Assembly (NCBI GenBank): GCA_934647945.1
Contig: CAKUFK010000006.1
Location: 54,510-118,509, forward strand
Reading direction: 5' to 3'
DNA: 64,000 nt
Source: an uncultured Eubacteriales bacterium
GTDB taxonomy: Bacteria; Bacillota; Clostridia; Oscillospirales; Acutalibacteraceae
The translations under genes were made by a program, and so were the position numbers. Each line of letters opens with the position of its first letter. Positions within the stretch are counted from its first letter, which is position 1. Below the pieces are notes generated by a model, which ran no database searches, had not been told where the DNA came from, and was given only the letters and a program-made list of their open reading frames with translations. Positions 17,184 to 25,493 of this stretch are shown here, piece after piece.

Positions 17184-18500
17184 ATGAAACATCCTGTGAC
17201 CATCGGCGTGATCATGCTCGCGCGGAACACCTTCGATTTCGAGGCGGCCCGCGGTCTCTACGCCGACATCAAAAAGAATCTCGCCGCCATTCCGGACGCC
17301 ACCTTCGTCTGCGCGGACGACCTGGTGTTCGAGGTTCCGGATCTCGACGAGCCGATCGACAAGATCAATAAGGCGAACGTCGACGGTATCGCCATCATCA
17401 GCGGCACCTTCCATCTCGGCCATCTGGCGCTTGAGATCGCGAAACGGACCAATGCCCCCCTGCTGCTCTGGGGACTGCCCGAGCTGCCTTACAACGGAGG
17501 CAAGATCCGCCTCAATTCGGTCTGCGGCGTCAACCTGAACGCCTCCAATCTCTACAAGGCCGGCCGGGACGACTTCCATTACTGCATCTCGAACGATATC
17601 GATATGGACTGGGTGGACGCCGTCCGGATCCGCGCCAAGCTGAAAAACGCCAAGATTGGCATCCTCGGCTTCCGTGCCCATGGCTTCTTCAACCTCGCGT
17701 TTGACGAGCTGACGCTGTACAAGGAAATCGGCGTCCTGATTGACCACTACGAGCTGACCGATATCTGGAACCAGCCGGTGGACGATGCCGCCGTCGAGGC
17801 CCGCAAAAAGCAGATTGCCGGACTGTTCGACCTCTCCGGCGTCAGCGGCGAGCAGGTCCAGCGGGTGGCCGAGCTCTGCGAGCGTTTCAAGGCCTTCATG
17901 GACCGCCAGGGCCTCGCGGGCCTCGCCGTGCGCTGCTGGCCGGAATTCGCCGCCGGTTACGGTGTCTCCCCCTGTGCGGCGATGTCTATCCTGCAGAGCG
18001 AAGGCTATGTCATCGGCTGCGAAGGCGACGTGCAGGGCGTGGTCTCCCAGCTCATGCATACCGCTATGGGGGTGGAGCAGCCCTTCCTGGCCGACCTCTC
18101 CCAGGTGAATTTTGAAACCGATTCCGCCCTGATGTGGCACTGTGGCGTCGCTCCGTGCGGCCTGTGGGATCAGTGCTGTGTCCGTTCCCTCGATTCCTAC
18201 TATGCGGGCGGACGGGGCGTAACGGCGGACTTTGTGCTCAAGAGCGGCAAGGTCAATGTCCTGCGGATGGATTTCGCCCGGGGCAAATCCCGCCTCTTTA
18301 TCGAGTGCGGCGATGCGATCTCGGTCCCGAAGGAACTCAAGGGCACCTATGTGAAGGTAGTCTTCGACAAGCCCATGCGGGAGGTCTTGGACACGGTGGT
18401 GCGAAACGGCATTGCCCATCATGTGTCCCTGGCCTATGGCGAGAATGTCCGTCCCCTGGAGATCTATGCGCGCATGAGCGGCATGGACGTGATTCGGTGA
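17184..18500 (+). CDS. L-fucose/L-arabinose-isomerase-like ketol isomerase (COG2407 type)
   Basis: The 438-residue protein has the three-domain layout of the fucose/arabinose isomerase superfamily. An N-terminal Rossmann-like domain (VTIGVIMLARNTFDFEAARG, later GIAIISGTFHLGH) is followed by the middle domain (GILGFRAHGFFNLAFDELTLYK) and the C-terminal barrel (AVRCWPEFAAGYGVSPCAAM, CEGDVQG). The Glu and Asp of the barrel likely bind the metal. Members interconvert aldoses and ketoses without phosphorylation. The ATG at 17184 has AAAGGAACG before it; a TTG 21 bases earlier is less likely. It is followed after 18 bases by the split transketolase. Substrate is unknown: sulfoquinovose, a 6-deoxyhexose or a pentose are possible. 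Confidence 0.82.
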   Translation: MKHPVTIGVIMLARNTFDFEAARGLYADIKKNLAAIPDATFVCADDLVFEVPDLDEPIDKINKANVDGIAIISGTFHLGHLALEIAKRTNAPLLLWGLPELPYNGGKIRLNSVCGVNLNASNLYKAGRDDFHYCISNDIDMDWVDAVRIRAKLKNAKIGILGFRAHGFFNLAFDELTLYKEIGVLIDHYELTDIWNQPVDDAAVEARKKQIAGLFDLSGVSGEQVQRVAELCERFKAFMDRQGLAGLAVRCWPEFAAGYGVSPCAAMSILQSEGYVIGCEGDVQGVVSQLMHTAMGVEQPFLADLSQVNFETDSALMWHCGVAPCGLWDQCCVRSLDSYYAGGRGVTADFVLKSGKVNVLRMDFARGKSRLFIECGDAISVPKELKGTYVKVVFDKPMREVLDTVVRNGIAHHVSLAYGENVRPLEIYARMSGMDVIR

Positions 18501-18518
18501 GAAAGGCAGATTAGAAAG

Positions 18519-19346
18519 ATGCAAGCAACGGAAATCAAGAGGCTCGACGACAAGTCGGCGGAAATCCGCCGCCTCGTCATTGAGGAAATCGGCCGGCTGG
18601 GCGTCGGCCACATCGGCGGGTGCCTCTCCATCGTGGAGGCGCTGGTCGTCCTGTACTACAAGCAGATGCATATCGATCCAAAGAACCCGGCCCTGGCGGA
18701 CCGTGACCGGTTCGTGCTCTCCAAGGGCCATGCCGGCCCCGCCCTGTATGCGGTTCTCGCGGACAAAGGGTATTTCGACAAGGAATGGCTTTGGACCCTG
18801 AACAAGCCCGAGACCCGGTTGCCCAGCCACTGCGACCGGCTCCGTACCCCCGGCATCGATATGACGGCGGGTTCCCTGGGCCAGGGATTCTCGGTGGCCG
18901 TCGGTATGGCGAAGGCCGCGATGATGGACGGCAAAACCCACCGGGTTTACGCGATGATCGGCGACGGCGAAAGCCAGGAAGGCCAGATCTGGGAAGCCGC
19001 ACAGTTTGCCGGCCAGCATAAGCTCCGGAATTTCACCGGCTTTATGGATTACAACAATATGCAGATCGACGGCCTGGTTTCCGATCAGCTCGACGTGCAG
19101 CCGGTGACCACCCGCTGGGAGTCCTTCGGGTTTGCCTGCGAGGTGGTGGACGGTCACGACGTGGCCGCCATCGACGAGGCGATCGAGCGTTCCAAAACCG
19201 CCGGCCGTCCGACCATGATCATACTCAAGACTATCAAGGGCAAGGGCGCCTATTTTGCAGAAGGCAAGGTCGAATCCCACAACATGCCGATAACGGAAGA
19301 CATGTGGAAGGCCTGCGTGGAAGGGGGAGACCGCCATGTTGGATAA
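18519..19346 (+). CDS. Transketolase, N-terminal (ThDP-binding) subunit
   Basis: A 275-residue protein equal to the pyrophosphate-binding half of transketolase. It includes KGHAGPALYAVLADKGYF (about 68-85), TAGSLGQGFSVAVGMA, and the ThDP/Mg motif GDGESQEGQIWEA with the second Asn ligand in DYNNMQ. Together with the next gene it forms a complete enzyme that moves two-carbon ketol units. The split form is common in Clostridia. Genes encoding special-purpose transketolases are typically clustered with a dedicated isomerase, as here. Its 3' end overlaps the next gene by 11 bases. Confidence 0.92.
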   Translation: MQATEIKRLDDKSAEIRRLVIEEIGRLGVGHIGGCLSIVEALVVLYYKQMHIDPKNPALADRDRFVLSKGHAGPALYAVLADKGYFDKEWLWTLNKPETRLPSHCDRLRTPGIDMTAGSLGQGFSVAVGMAKAAMMDGKTHRVYAMIGDGESQEGQIWEAAQFAGQHKLRNFTGFMDYNNMQIDGLVSDQLDVQPVTTRWESFGFACEVVDGHDVAAIDEAIERSKTAGRPTMIILKTIKGKGAYFAEGKVESHNMPITEDMWKACVEGGDRHVG

Positions 19347-20283
19347 TCAAGAGCTGCGTGCGGTATATATCGAGGAGCTTATCCGATATGCGGAAACCGA
19401 CGACCGCATCACCCTCGTGGAAGCCGACCTGTCAAAGGCGCTGTCTTCTCCGAAATTCAAAGCGGCTTATCCTGAGCGTCTGATCGACGTGGGCATCTGC
19501 GAAGCGAACATGATCGGCGTGGCCGCCGGTCTCGCGGTGGAAGGCAAGCTGCCCTTTACCCACACCTTCACCCCCTTTGCTACCCGCCGCGTCTGCGACC
19601 AGGTCGCGATTTCCATCCTTTACGCCGGTCTCAAGGCCGTCATGGTGGGATCCGACCCCGGTATCTCCGCGGAGCTCAACGGCGGCACCCACATGAGCTT
19701 CGAGGACATCGGCGTCATGCGCTCACTGCCGGGCCTCACCATTGTAGAGCCGGTCGACGCGGCGCAGCTCAGGGCGGCGCTGCCCCAGATTCTCTCCTGC
19801 AAAGAGGCCGTATATCTGCGGCTGTTCCGGAAACAGGCCCGCAAGATTTACGATGAGGGCTGTGCCTTCACCTTGGGCAAGGTGAGCACGCTGCGGGACG
19901 GAGGCGATGTCACCATCATCGCCAGCGGCATCATGGTCGGGGAGTCCCTCGACGCCGCCGACCTTCTGGCGAACGAGGGCATCAAGGCCCGTGTGCTCGA
20001 CATGCACACCATAAAGCCTCTCGACCGCGAGGCGGTCGTCCGCGCGGCGAAGGAGACCGGCGCCATCGTCACCTGCGATAACCACAACGTCATCGGCGCT
20101 CTGGGAACGGCCGTGGCCGAAGTCACCGCCGAGGAATGTCCGGTGCCGGTTGTCCGTATCGGTGTGACCGACCATTTTGGCGAAGTCGGCAAAATGGATT
20201 TCTTGAAGGCGAAATATCACATGACCGCGGCGGATATCGCGGCGGCCGCCCGCACGGCAATTCAGAAGAAAGGAGGCAGATAA
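19336..20283 (+). CDS. Transketolase, C-terminal subunit
   Basis: The 315-residue partner carries the pyrimidine-binding domain (DVGICEANMIGVAAGLA with the conserved Glu, about 52-68; DPGISAELNGGTHMSFED) and the C-terminal domain (VTIIASGIMVGESLDAA; VTCDNHNVIGALGTAVAE). It completes the enzyme begun by the upstream gene. The His of the GGTH segment, used in substrate binding, is present. Translation is probably coupled through the 11-base overlap, and the RpiB-like gene starts 1 base after the stop. The tight spacing of these three genes argues for one pathway. Confidence 0.92.
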   Translation: MLDNQELRAVYIEELIRYAETDDRITLVEADLSKALSSPKFKAAYPERLIDVGICEANMIGVAAGLAVEGKLPFTHTFTPFATRRVCDQVAISILYAGLKAVMVGSDPGISAELNGGTHMSFEDIGVMRSLPGLTIVEPVDAAQLRAALPQILSCKEAVYLRLFRKQARKIYDEGCAFTLGKVSTLRDGGDVTIIASGIMVGESLDAADLLANEGIKARVLDMHTIKPLDREAVVRAAKETGAIVTCDNHNVIGALGTAVAEVTAEECPVPVVRIGVTDHFGEVGKMDFLKAKYHMTAADIAAAARTAIQKKGGR

Positions 20284-20284
20284 C

Positions 20285-20749
20285 ATGAGAGTAGCACTCG
20301 GCTCGGATAAATCCGGCTTTCTCCTCAAAGAGGCGATCAAGACGTATCTGACGGAACAGGGAATCGAGTTTGAAGACATGGGGACGCAGGATCTCGAGCA
20401 CGGCAAGCCGTATTACGAGGCTGCGCCGGTCGTGGCGAGAGCGGTCCAGTCGGGCAAGTTTGACCGCGGCATCCTCATCTGCGGCACCGGCATGGGCATG
20501 TCTCTGGTGGCTAACAAGTTCGACGGCATCTATGCCGCGTGTGTCGAGAGCGTCTACGGCGCGAAAATGTGCCGCGCGATCAACAACGCCAACATTCTCA
20601 CGATGGGCGGCTGGATCATCGGCCCGGAGATGGGCGTGGAAATGGTGAAAGCGTTTTTGAACACTGGTTTTACCCAGGATCTGGAACCCTGGCGCGCGGA
20701 ATTCCTCACCAAAGCGTTTGATATTGTGAAAGGGATGGACACCAAATAA
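20285..20749 (+). CDS. RpiB/LacA-family isomerase with altered active site
   Basis: The 154-residue protein has the RpiB fold and the ICGTGMGMS loop with the catalytic C66. Two residues used by ribose-5-phosphate isomerase B are changed. The DH pair near the N-terminus reads DK (K9), and the HN pair reads IN (I99 where a ring-opening His is expected). The segment around YYEAAP also departs from the YPD/Y consensus. It is therefore unlikely to be a housekeeping Rpi enzyme. An aldose-ketose isomerisation of a non-phosphorylated four- to six-carbon sugar is plausible. It lies 1 base after transketolase and 26 bases before a sugar-binding lipoprotein. Confidence 0.85.
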   Translation: MRVALGSDKSGFLLKEAIKTYLTEQGIEFEDMGTQDLEHGKPYYEAAPVVARAVQSGKFDRGILICGTGMGMSLVANKFDGIYAACVESVYGAKMCRAINNANILTMGGWIIGPEMGVEMVKAFLNTGFTQDLEPWRAEFLTKAFDIVKGMDTK

Positions 20750-20775
20750 CCATATCATAAAGGAGGAGCAAACAC

Positions 20776-22248
20776 ATGAAAAAGGTAACCCGGTTTCTCT
20801 GCACGGCCCTTGCATGCGCGCTGATCGCCCTTCCGATGTCCGGCTGCGGCGGAGGCGGAGGCGAAAAAAATCCGTCCGGCGACAAAGACGGCCTGAGCGG
20901 CGAGCTCACCATCGGCACCCTGCCCAAGTGGGTGGAGGACGTCACCGCCTATGTGGAAAACTTCAACAAGATCTATCCGAACGTCCAGGTTGAAGTGGTC
21001 GGCTTTGAAGGTAAGGGCAACGATTACCTGACCGCCCAGGCCGCCATCAGCGACCTGCCCGACCTGATCTACGGCTTCTCGTCGGACAGCAACGTCCGCT
21101 ATTCCGTGGAGCAGGGCTGGGCCTATCCGATCGACGAGTATGTGAACGCCGACGAGGAGTTCAAGGAGATCAACCAGGCCTCCCTGCAGGCGTATACCTA
21201 CGGCGGCAAGCTGTATGGCCTGCCCTATGAGCTGGAGTTCGATGCCTTTGTCATCAACATGGATCTCGTCGATCTCCTCAACCTCGACGCCCCCGGTATG
21301 GATTGGACCCTGACCGAGTATTTGGAATTGCTCAAGGCGGCCACCACCAACGAGTATTCCGGCCAGAACGCGCTGGGCAACTTCTCCCAGAAGCTGACGG
21401 GCGTGTACGGTTCCCAGGGCCAGCTCGGCGCCCACGGCTACAACCGCGACAAGAACACCGTCACCCTGACCGACGGCGCCTGGGTCAATGCCCAGAAATT
21501 CATCAAAACGATGAAGGACATCCCCCAGCTCCTTTCCGATACCATGAAGGACCAGGCCAAACGGAATGCCGGCGAGCTGGACGATTACCAGAAGAAATTC
21601 GGCGAAAACTCGGACGCTGCCCGTGAAGGCAAGGTTTTGTTCATGTTCAAGGCCAGCTGGGATTGGGCCTGGGTCAACTCCCTTTCGAACGACTGGCAGT
21701 ACCTGCCCCTGCCCCATCCGGAAGGACAGCCCAGCCGCCAGTCCATGCACACCAAGTGGGCGATGATGATGTCCACCACCAAATATCCCGACGCGGCCTT
21801 TGCCCTTCTCAAACACCTTACCTACGGCAAGGACGGCAACGTCTCCAAGCTGGAGTATCTGAAGGGCAAGACGGACGAAGAGGGCAAGCCCGCCAACCAG
21901 TTCTACATCCCGGTCACCAGCAACGACGCGGTCAACGCGGCGTTCCGTGATCTCGGATTTGTTCCGGAAGGCCTGATGTGGCTGTACGAGAACATGGATA
22001 CCGACGCGTACGAGACCTTCCGTTCCGACTGGTACAAGGATGTCGCCGGCTGGGGTGACGTCTCCTCCAACATGAGCCAGCAGGCGGTCAAGTGCGAGAG
22101 CGGCGAAGTCCAGCCCGAAGCGGTCGCCAAGGAAACCGAAACCATGTGCAACGAGATCCTGGCGAGGGAAAAGGCCATCAGTGAAGAGGCCATCGCCGCC
22201 GCCCAGGCATCCTTTGCCGACACCCGCGCGAAAATCGAAGGCCAGTAA
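20776..22248 (+). CDS. Extracellular sugar-binding lipoprotein of an ABC importer
   Basis: A 490-residue family 1 extracellular solute-binding protein. The signal peptide ends in a lipobox (ALPMSGC), followed by a Gly-rich linker. The bilobed domain opens with ELTIGTLPKWVEDVTAYVENFNKIYPNVQVEV and contains the hinge-region pattern YGGKLYGLPYELEFDAFVINMDL near 137-159. Aromatic residues (W in WDWAWVNSL, Y in YLPLPHPEG) are typical sugar contacts. AAAGGAGG precedes the ATG. It shares a transcript with the isomerase/transketolase genes, so it is the best candidate to deliver their substrate. Its permeases are presumably one of the two downstream pairs. No ATPase gene is present. Confidence 0.9.
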   Translation: MKKVTRFLCTALACALIALPMSGCGGGGGEKNPSGDKDGLSGELTIGTLPKWVEDVTAYVENFNKIYPNVQVEVVGFEGKGNDYLTAQAAISDLPDLIYGFSSDSNVRYSVEQGWAYPIDEYVNADEEFKEINQASLQAYTYGGKLYGLPYELEFDAFVINMDLVDLLNLDAPGMDWTLTEYLELLKAATTNEYSGQNALGNFSQKLTGVYGSQGQLGAHGYNRDKNTVTLTDGAWVNAQKFIKTMKDIPQLLSDTMKDQAKRNAGELDDYQKKFGENSDAAREGKVLFMFKASWDWAWVNSLSNDWQYLPLPHPEGQPSRQSMHTKWAMMMSTTKYPDAAFALLKHLTYGKDGNVSKLEYLKGKTDEEGKPANQFYIPVTSNDAVNAAFRDLGFVPEGLMWLYENMDTDAYETFRSDWYKDVAGWGDVSSNMSQQAVKCESGEVQPEAVAKETETMCNEILAREKAISEEAIAAAQASFADTRAKIEGQ

Positions 22249-22307
22249 CCCGATTTCTGTACGATCCTTTCGCAACCGTTACCCCAAGTCTTGTCTGGAT
22301 GTCCGCA

Positions 22308-22343
22308 GGCCGGTACCGGCGACTTGCAGCGCCGGTACCGGCC
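22308..22343 (+). terminator. 14-bp inverted repeat with self-palindromic arms
   Basis: GGCCGGTACCGGCG pairs with CGCCGGTACCGGCC across an 8-base loop. Each arm is itself a palindrome (GCCGGTACCGGC), so four-way or alternating structures are possible. There is no T tract; it may be a terminator, an attenuator or a protein-binding site. Confidence 0.5.
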
Positions 22344-22573
22344 CGGGCGGACCCTATCGCGTCGTTTCCCCCTTCATTTATGGCGAAAATTGTCGAATCC
22401 CGTTTGATTTGGAGCCTCCTGCCGTGTCCATGGCACGGAAACCCCTGGGACTGAGCCTGCCCTGCAGGCGGGTGCAGCAGTCTCACTTAAAGTTGAAAAT
22501 TCTGTTGATGGAGCGGGTGCAAGTCCTGTGGTAGAAAAGGACAGTGCTTGTACTCGCCATATTCAACCCTTTT

Positions 22574-22603
22574 TTGAAGCAATCGGTGGATAACTTCTAT
22601 ATA
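22574..22603 (+). promoter_or_regulatory. Candidate promoter for the CBM/ABC/Yip1 block
   Basis: TTGAAG (22574-22579) and TATATA (22598-22603) are 18 bases apart, 86 bases before the large binding protein. The AT-rich pocket in otherwise GC-rich DNA supports it. Confidence 0.5.
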
Positions 22604-22688
22604 GCTTCTCTAAAACAGGCCTCCATCCCTCCGCCGCGGGATGGAACGCCCCGATTCTGGTGTTGCGCGGCGGAGAAAAGGGGCTTGT

Positions 22689-25493
22689 ATGAAAAAGCGG
22701 ATGAGAGTGTGTTCATGGTTATCCTGCATGGCGGTGCTGGCAGGTCTGTTTCAAGTGCTGTCTTTCACAGCCGGAGCCGAGTCCGCAGCCCCCGAGGCGG
22801 CATGGTTGCAGATCGAGGACAGGGACGTGATGGCCCGGCAGGTGTTCGAGGGCGGCCGTCTCCTGGCGCAGAACGAGGTGCTGGAGGTTTCGCTGGATCT
22901 TCCGGCGGCAGGGGACTACCGCGTGGCCCTCGTATACGAACAGACGGATTACCCGACCTTTGGAAACAGCGGGGAAATCCGGGTCAACGACAAAACGGCG
23001 GCTCTCACTCTGGGAGGCGTCTGGTACGACCTGTATAAGGAGCGCCAGCTCGACCGCTACGGCAATGAGACGATCAGCAACAGCGCGTTTGCCACCGGCA
23101 AAATCACGCAGTTTTTGTCCGGCGACACCGACTACGACCGGGTGGACAGCGTTTATCCCTTCCAGCAAGGAGCCAATTCCATCCGCCTGACGTTCTCCGA
23201 GATGCCGGTGACCGTGTACGAGATTCTGGTCGTCAAGGCGGCCTCGTACAGCGGCCTTTCGAAAACCGCTGAGAACAACGGAAAACAGATCCCGATTCAG
23301 GCGGAGGATTATGTCTGGAAATCGGATTCGTATATCCACGCCGGCAATGCCCAGGACGCGGACGTCACCCCGTACCAGGTGGACAAGAAAAAGATCAACG
23401 TTCTCGACGGCGCCGTATTCGACACCCACCGGCAAAAGGTCCTGTACCAGTTCTATGTCGAGACGGCGGGGGATTATCAAATCGCCCTGCGGTACAACCA
23501 GGATTCCAAAAAGGGGATGAGCGTTTACCGCAACATCGAGATCGACGGACGGACGCCCGACGCCTGCTTTGAGAATATTTCTTTTAAATACACCGGCCTC
23601 GACTATCAGACCCAGACGGTCACGAACGGCGGCGAGCCGGCCTACATCCATCTGACCGAGGGATGGCACACCCTGTCCCTCATCGTCTCATCGGCGCCGG
23701 TGGCCTCCTACCAGGAGCGACTGAACACCACCCTGCGTGAAATCGGTGAGGCGGGCATCGCGGTCAAGATGATCACCGGCGGACAAAAGGACAAAAACCG
23801 GACCTGGAACATCGAGGAGTATCTTCCCACCATCGTGGACGATCTCAATCGCTGGGCCGATGAGCTGGACGCGGTTTATGACGAGCTCGAGGCGCTCGCC
23901 GGACGCAAGCCGTCCTTCGCGGCTTCCCTTCCGAAATCCGCGCAGTATCTCCGCAAGGCGGCGGAATCGCCCCGGACCCTGCCCACCAAAACCACCAAAA
24001 TTTTCGAGGGCGCCGGCTCGGTCGCCCAGATGATCGGCGACCTTATCACCCCGCTGCTCCAACAGCAGCTGACCCTCGATCAGATTTTCGTTTACAGCGC
24101 TGAGGAGCCGCAGGAATCCTATCCGGGTTTCTTTGAAAGACTGATAAACGGGGTCAAGCACTTCCTCCTGTCCTTCTCGGACGATTACAACAGCTTCGGC
24201 AATGTGGATACGAGCGCGGATGTCCTGGACGTGTGGGTCAATCGTCCGCTGATGACGGTCGAAACCCTCCAGATGCTCGCGGACGCGGAATTCACCCCCA
24301 AAACCGGCATCCCGGTCAAGGTGACCATCATGCCCAATGAAGAGAAGATCATTTTGGCCAACGCCGCGCAGCAGACGCCCGATATCGCCATGGGCCTGAC
24401 GCTCGGCCGGCCGTATGAGCTCGGCCTGCGGGATGCTGTCGTGGACATGTATGAGTTTGAGGACTTCCTCGATTATTACGATGAAAACTACGACCTTCGC
24501 CTGCTGACCCCCCTGTGGGTGGACGGCAAGATGAGCGGAGTGGTGGAGAGCCGTAATTTCCAAGTGTTGTTCTACCGGACAGATATCCTGGAGCGGCTGA
24601 ACCTCGAAGTGCCTGATACCTGGGAGGATGTCAAGCTCATCATGCCCGAACTCAAGCGCAACGGCATGAATTTCCATGTGGCGCTCGCCTCCCACACCGG
24701 TAACAAGCCCATTGCCACTACCTCGTATTATTTCGCGCAGAACGGCGCGCCGCTCTATTCCGAGGACGGCATGACCACGGCGATCAACGAGGAAAAGGGC
24801 CAGGAAGCCTTTGACCTGCTGACCTCCCTGTTTGGCACCTATTCCATTCCGGTCACGACGGAAAACTTCTTCAACAGCTTCCGGTACGGACGGATCCCGA
24901 TCGGTATCTCCAACCTGGATACCTACATCAAGCTGAAAAACGGAGCCCCCGAAATCGCGGGTATGTGGGATATCGCCCCTTCGCCCGGCATTATGGACGA
25001 AAACGGGGTGGTGCACCGCGATCAGACGAGCGCGGGCGAAACCGCGGTCATCATGAAGCGGACGACTATGAAAAATGAAGCCTGGGATTTCCTCAAATGG
25101 TGGCTGTCCACCGAGGTACAGGAGGAATACGGCTTCATTATGCAGACCAAGTTCGGCCCCACCTACATCTGGAACACGGCCAATGAGGAAGCCTTCCAGT
25201 CCACCGACATCGAAAAGCAGCATATGGATGTGATTTTCGAGCAGTGGAAATGGACCTATGAGGTTCCGCTGCATCCCGCTTCCTACATGCTCGAGCGCGA
25301 GCTGTCCAACGCCTGGAACAATGTAGTGGTCAAAAACCGCGAGGCGCGCGCGTCTCTGGATAAGGCTGTAATCAACATCAACCGCGAGATGGAACGGAAA
25401 CTGCAGGAATTCGGTTATTTCGAGAACGGGCAGATGGTGAAACCCTATCGGATAGCCTCACTTGATCTGATTGAGGAGGACGGGCGTTCATGA
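22689..25493 (+). CDS. Large solute-binding protein fused to two N-terminal carbohydrate-binding-like domains
   Basis: This 934-residue protein has a signal peptide ending TAGAES without a lipobox. Two beta-sandwich modules resembling CBM6/35 follow (about 40-190, WLQIEDRDVMARQVFEGG; and about 215-345, IPIQAEDYVWKSDSYIHAG). A helical linker (about 370-470) leads to a family 1 solute-binding domain (about 510-890, with DVLDVWVNRPLMTVETLQML and FLKWWLSTEVQEEYGF). Usual binding proteins are about 450 residues, so half of this one is extra. How it is retained is unclear: there is no lipid anchor and no C-terminal helix. The ATG at 22689 begins the signal peptide. The gene overlaps the first permease by 4 bases (ATGA). 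Confidence 0.85.
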   Translation: MKKRMRVCSWLSCMAVLAGLFQVLSFTAGAESAAPEAAWLQIEDRDVMARQVFEGGRLLAQNEVLEVSLDLPAAGDYRVALVYEQTDYPTFGNSGEIRVNDKTAALTLGGVWYDLYKERQLDRYGNETISNSAFATGKITQFLSGDTDYDRVDSVYPFQQGANSIRLTFSEMPVTVYEILVVKAASYSGLSKTAENNGKQIPIQAEDYVWKSDSYIHAGNAQDADVTPYQVDKKKINVLDGAVFDTHRQKVLYQFYVETAGDYQIALRYNQDSKKGMSVYRNIEIDGRTPDACFENISFKYTGLDYQTQTVTNGGEPAYIHLTEGWHTLSLIVSSAPVASYQERLNTTLREIGEAGIAVKMITGGQKDKNRTWNIEEYLPTIVDDLNRWADELDAVYDELEALAGRKPSFAASLPKSAQYLRKAAESPRTLPTKTTKIFEGAGSVAQMIGDLITPLLQQQLTLDQIFVYSAEEPQESYPGFFERLINGVKHFLLSFSDDYNSFGNVDTSADVLDVWVNRPLMTVETLQMLADAEFTPKTGIPVKVTIMPNEEKIILANAAQQTPDIAMGLTLGRPYELGLRDAVVDMYEFEDFLDYYDENYDLRLLTPLWVDGKMSGVVESRNFQVLFYRTDILERLNLEVPDTWEDVKLIMPELKRNGMNFHVALASHTGNKPIATTSYYFAQNGAPLYSEDGMTTAINEEKGQEAFDLLTSLFGTYSIPVTTENFFNSFRYGRIPIGISNLDTYIKLKNGAPEIAGMWDIAPSPGIMDENGVVHRDQTSAGETAVIMKRTTMKNEAWDFLKWWLSTEVQEEYGFIMQTKFGPTYIWNTANEEAFQSTDIEKQHMDVIFEQWKWTYEVPLHPASYMLERELSNAWNNVVVKNREARASLDKAVININREMERKLQEFGYFENGQMVKPYRIASLDLIEEDGRS

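Larger units (their letters stand above)
22249..22688 (+). other. 440-base leader before the second ABC block
   Basis: No protein gene is supportable here. It holds a strong inverted repeat at 22308-22343, small stems near 22421-22438 (CCGTG/CACGG) and 22511-22541 (GTCCT/AGGAC), a candidate promoter at 22574-22603, and a stem CCATCCC/GGGATGG near 22622-22643. It matches no riboswitch class I recognise. Confidence 0.6.

Noticed and set aside
20285..20749. Annotating the RpiB homologue as ribose-5-phosphate isomerase
   Set aside because: Two residues used for phosphosugar handling are replaced and the gene sits in a specialised cluster.
22500..22545. GGGTGCAAGTCCT resembling a tRNA T arm or a piece of a riboswitch
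   Set aside because: No matching acceptor stem, anticodon arm or known riboswitch core could be found around it.
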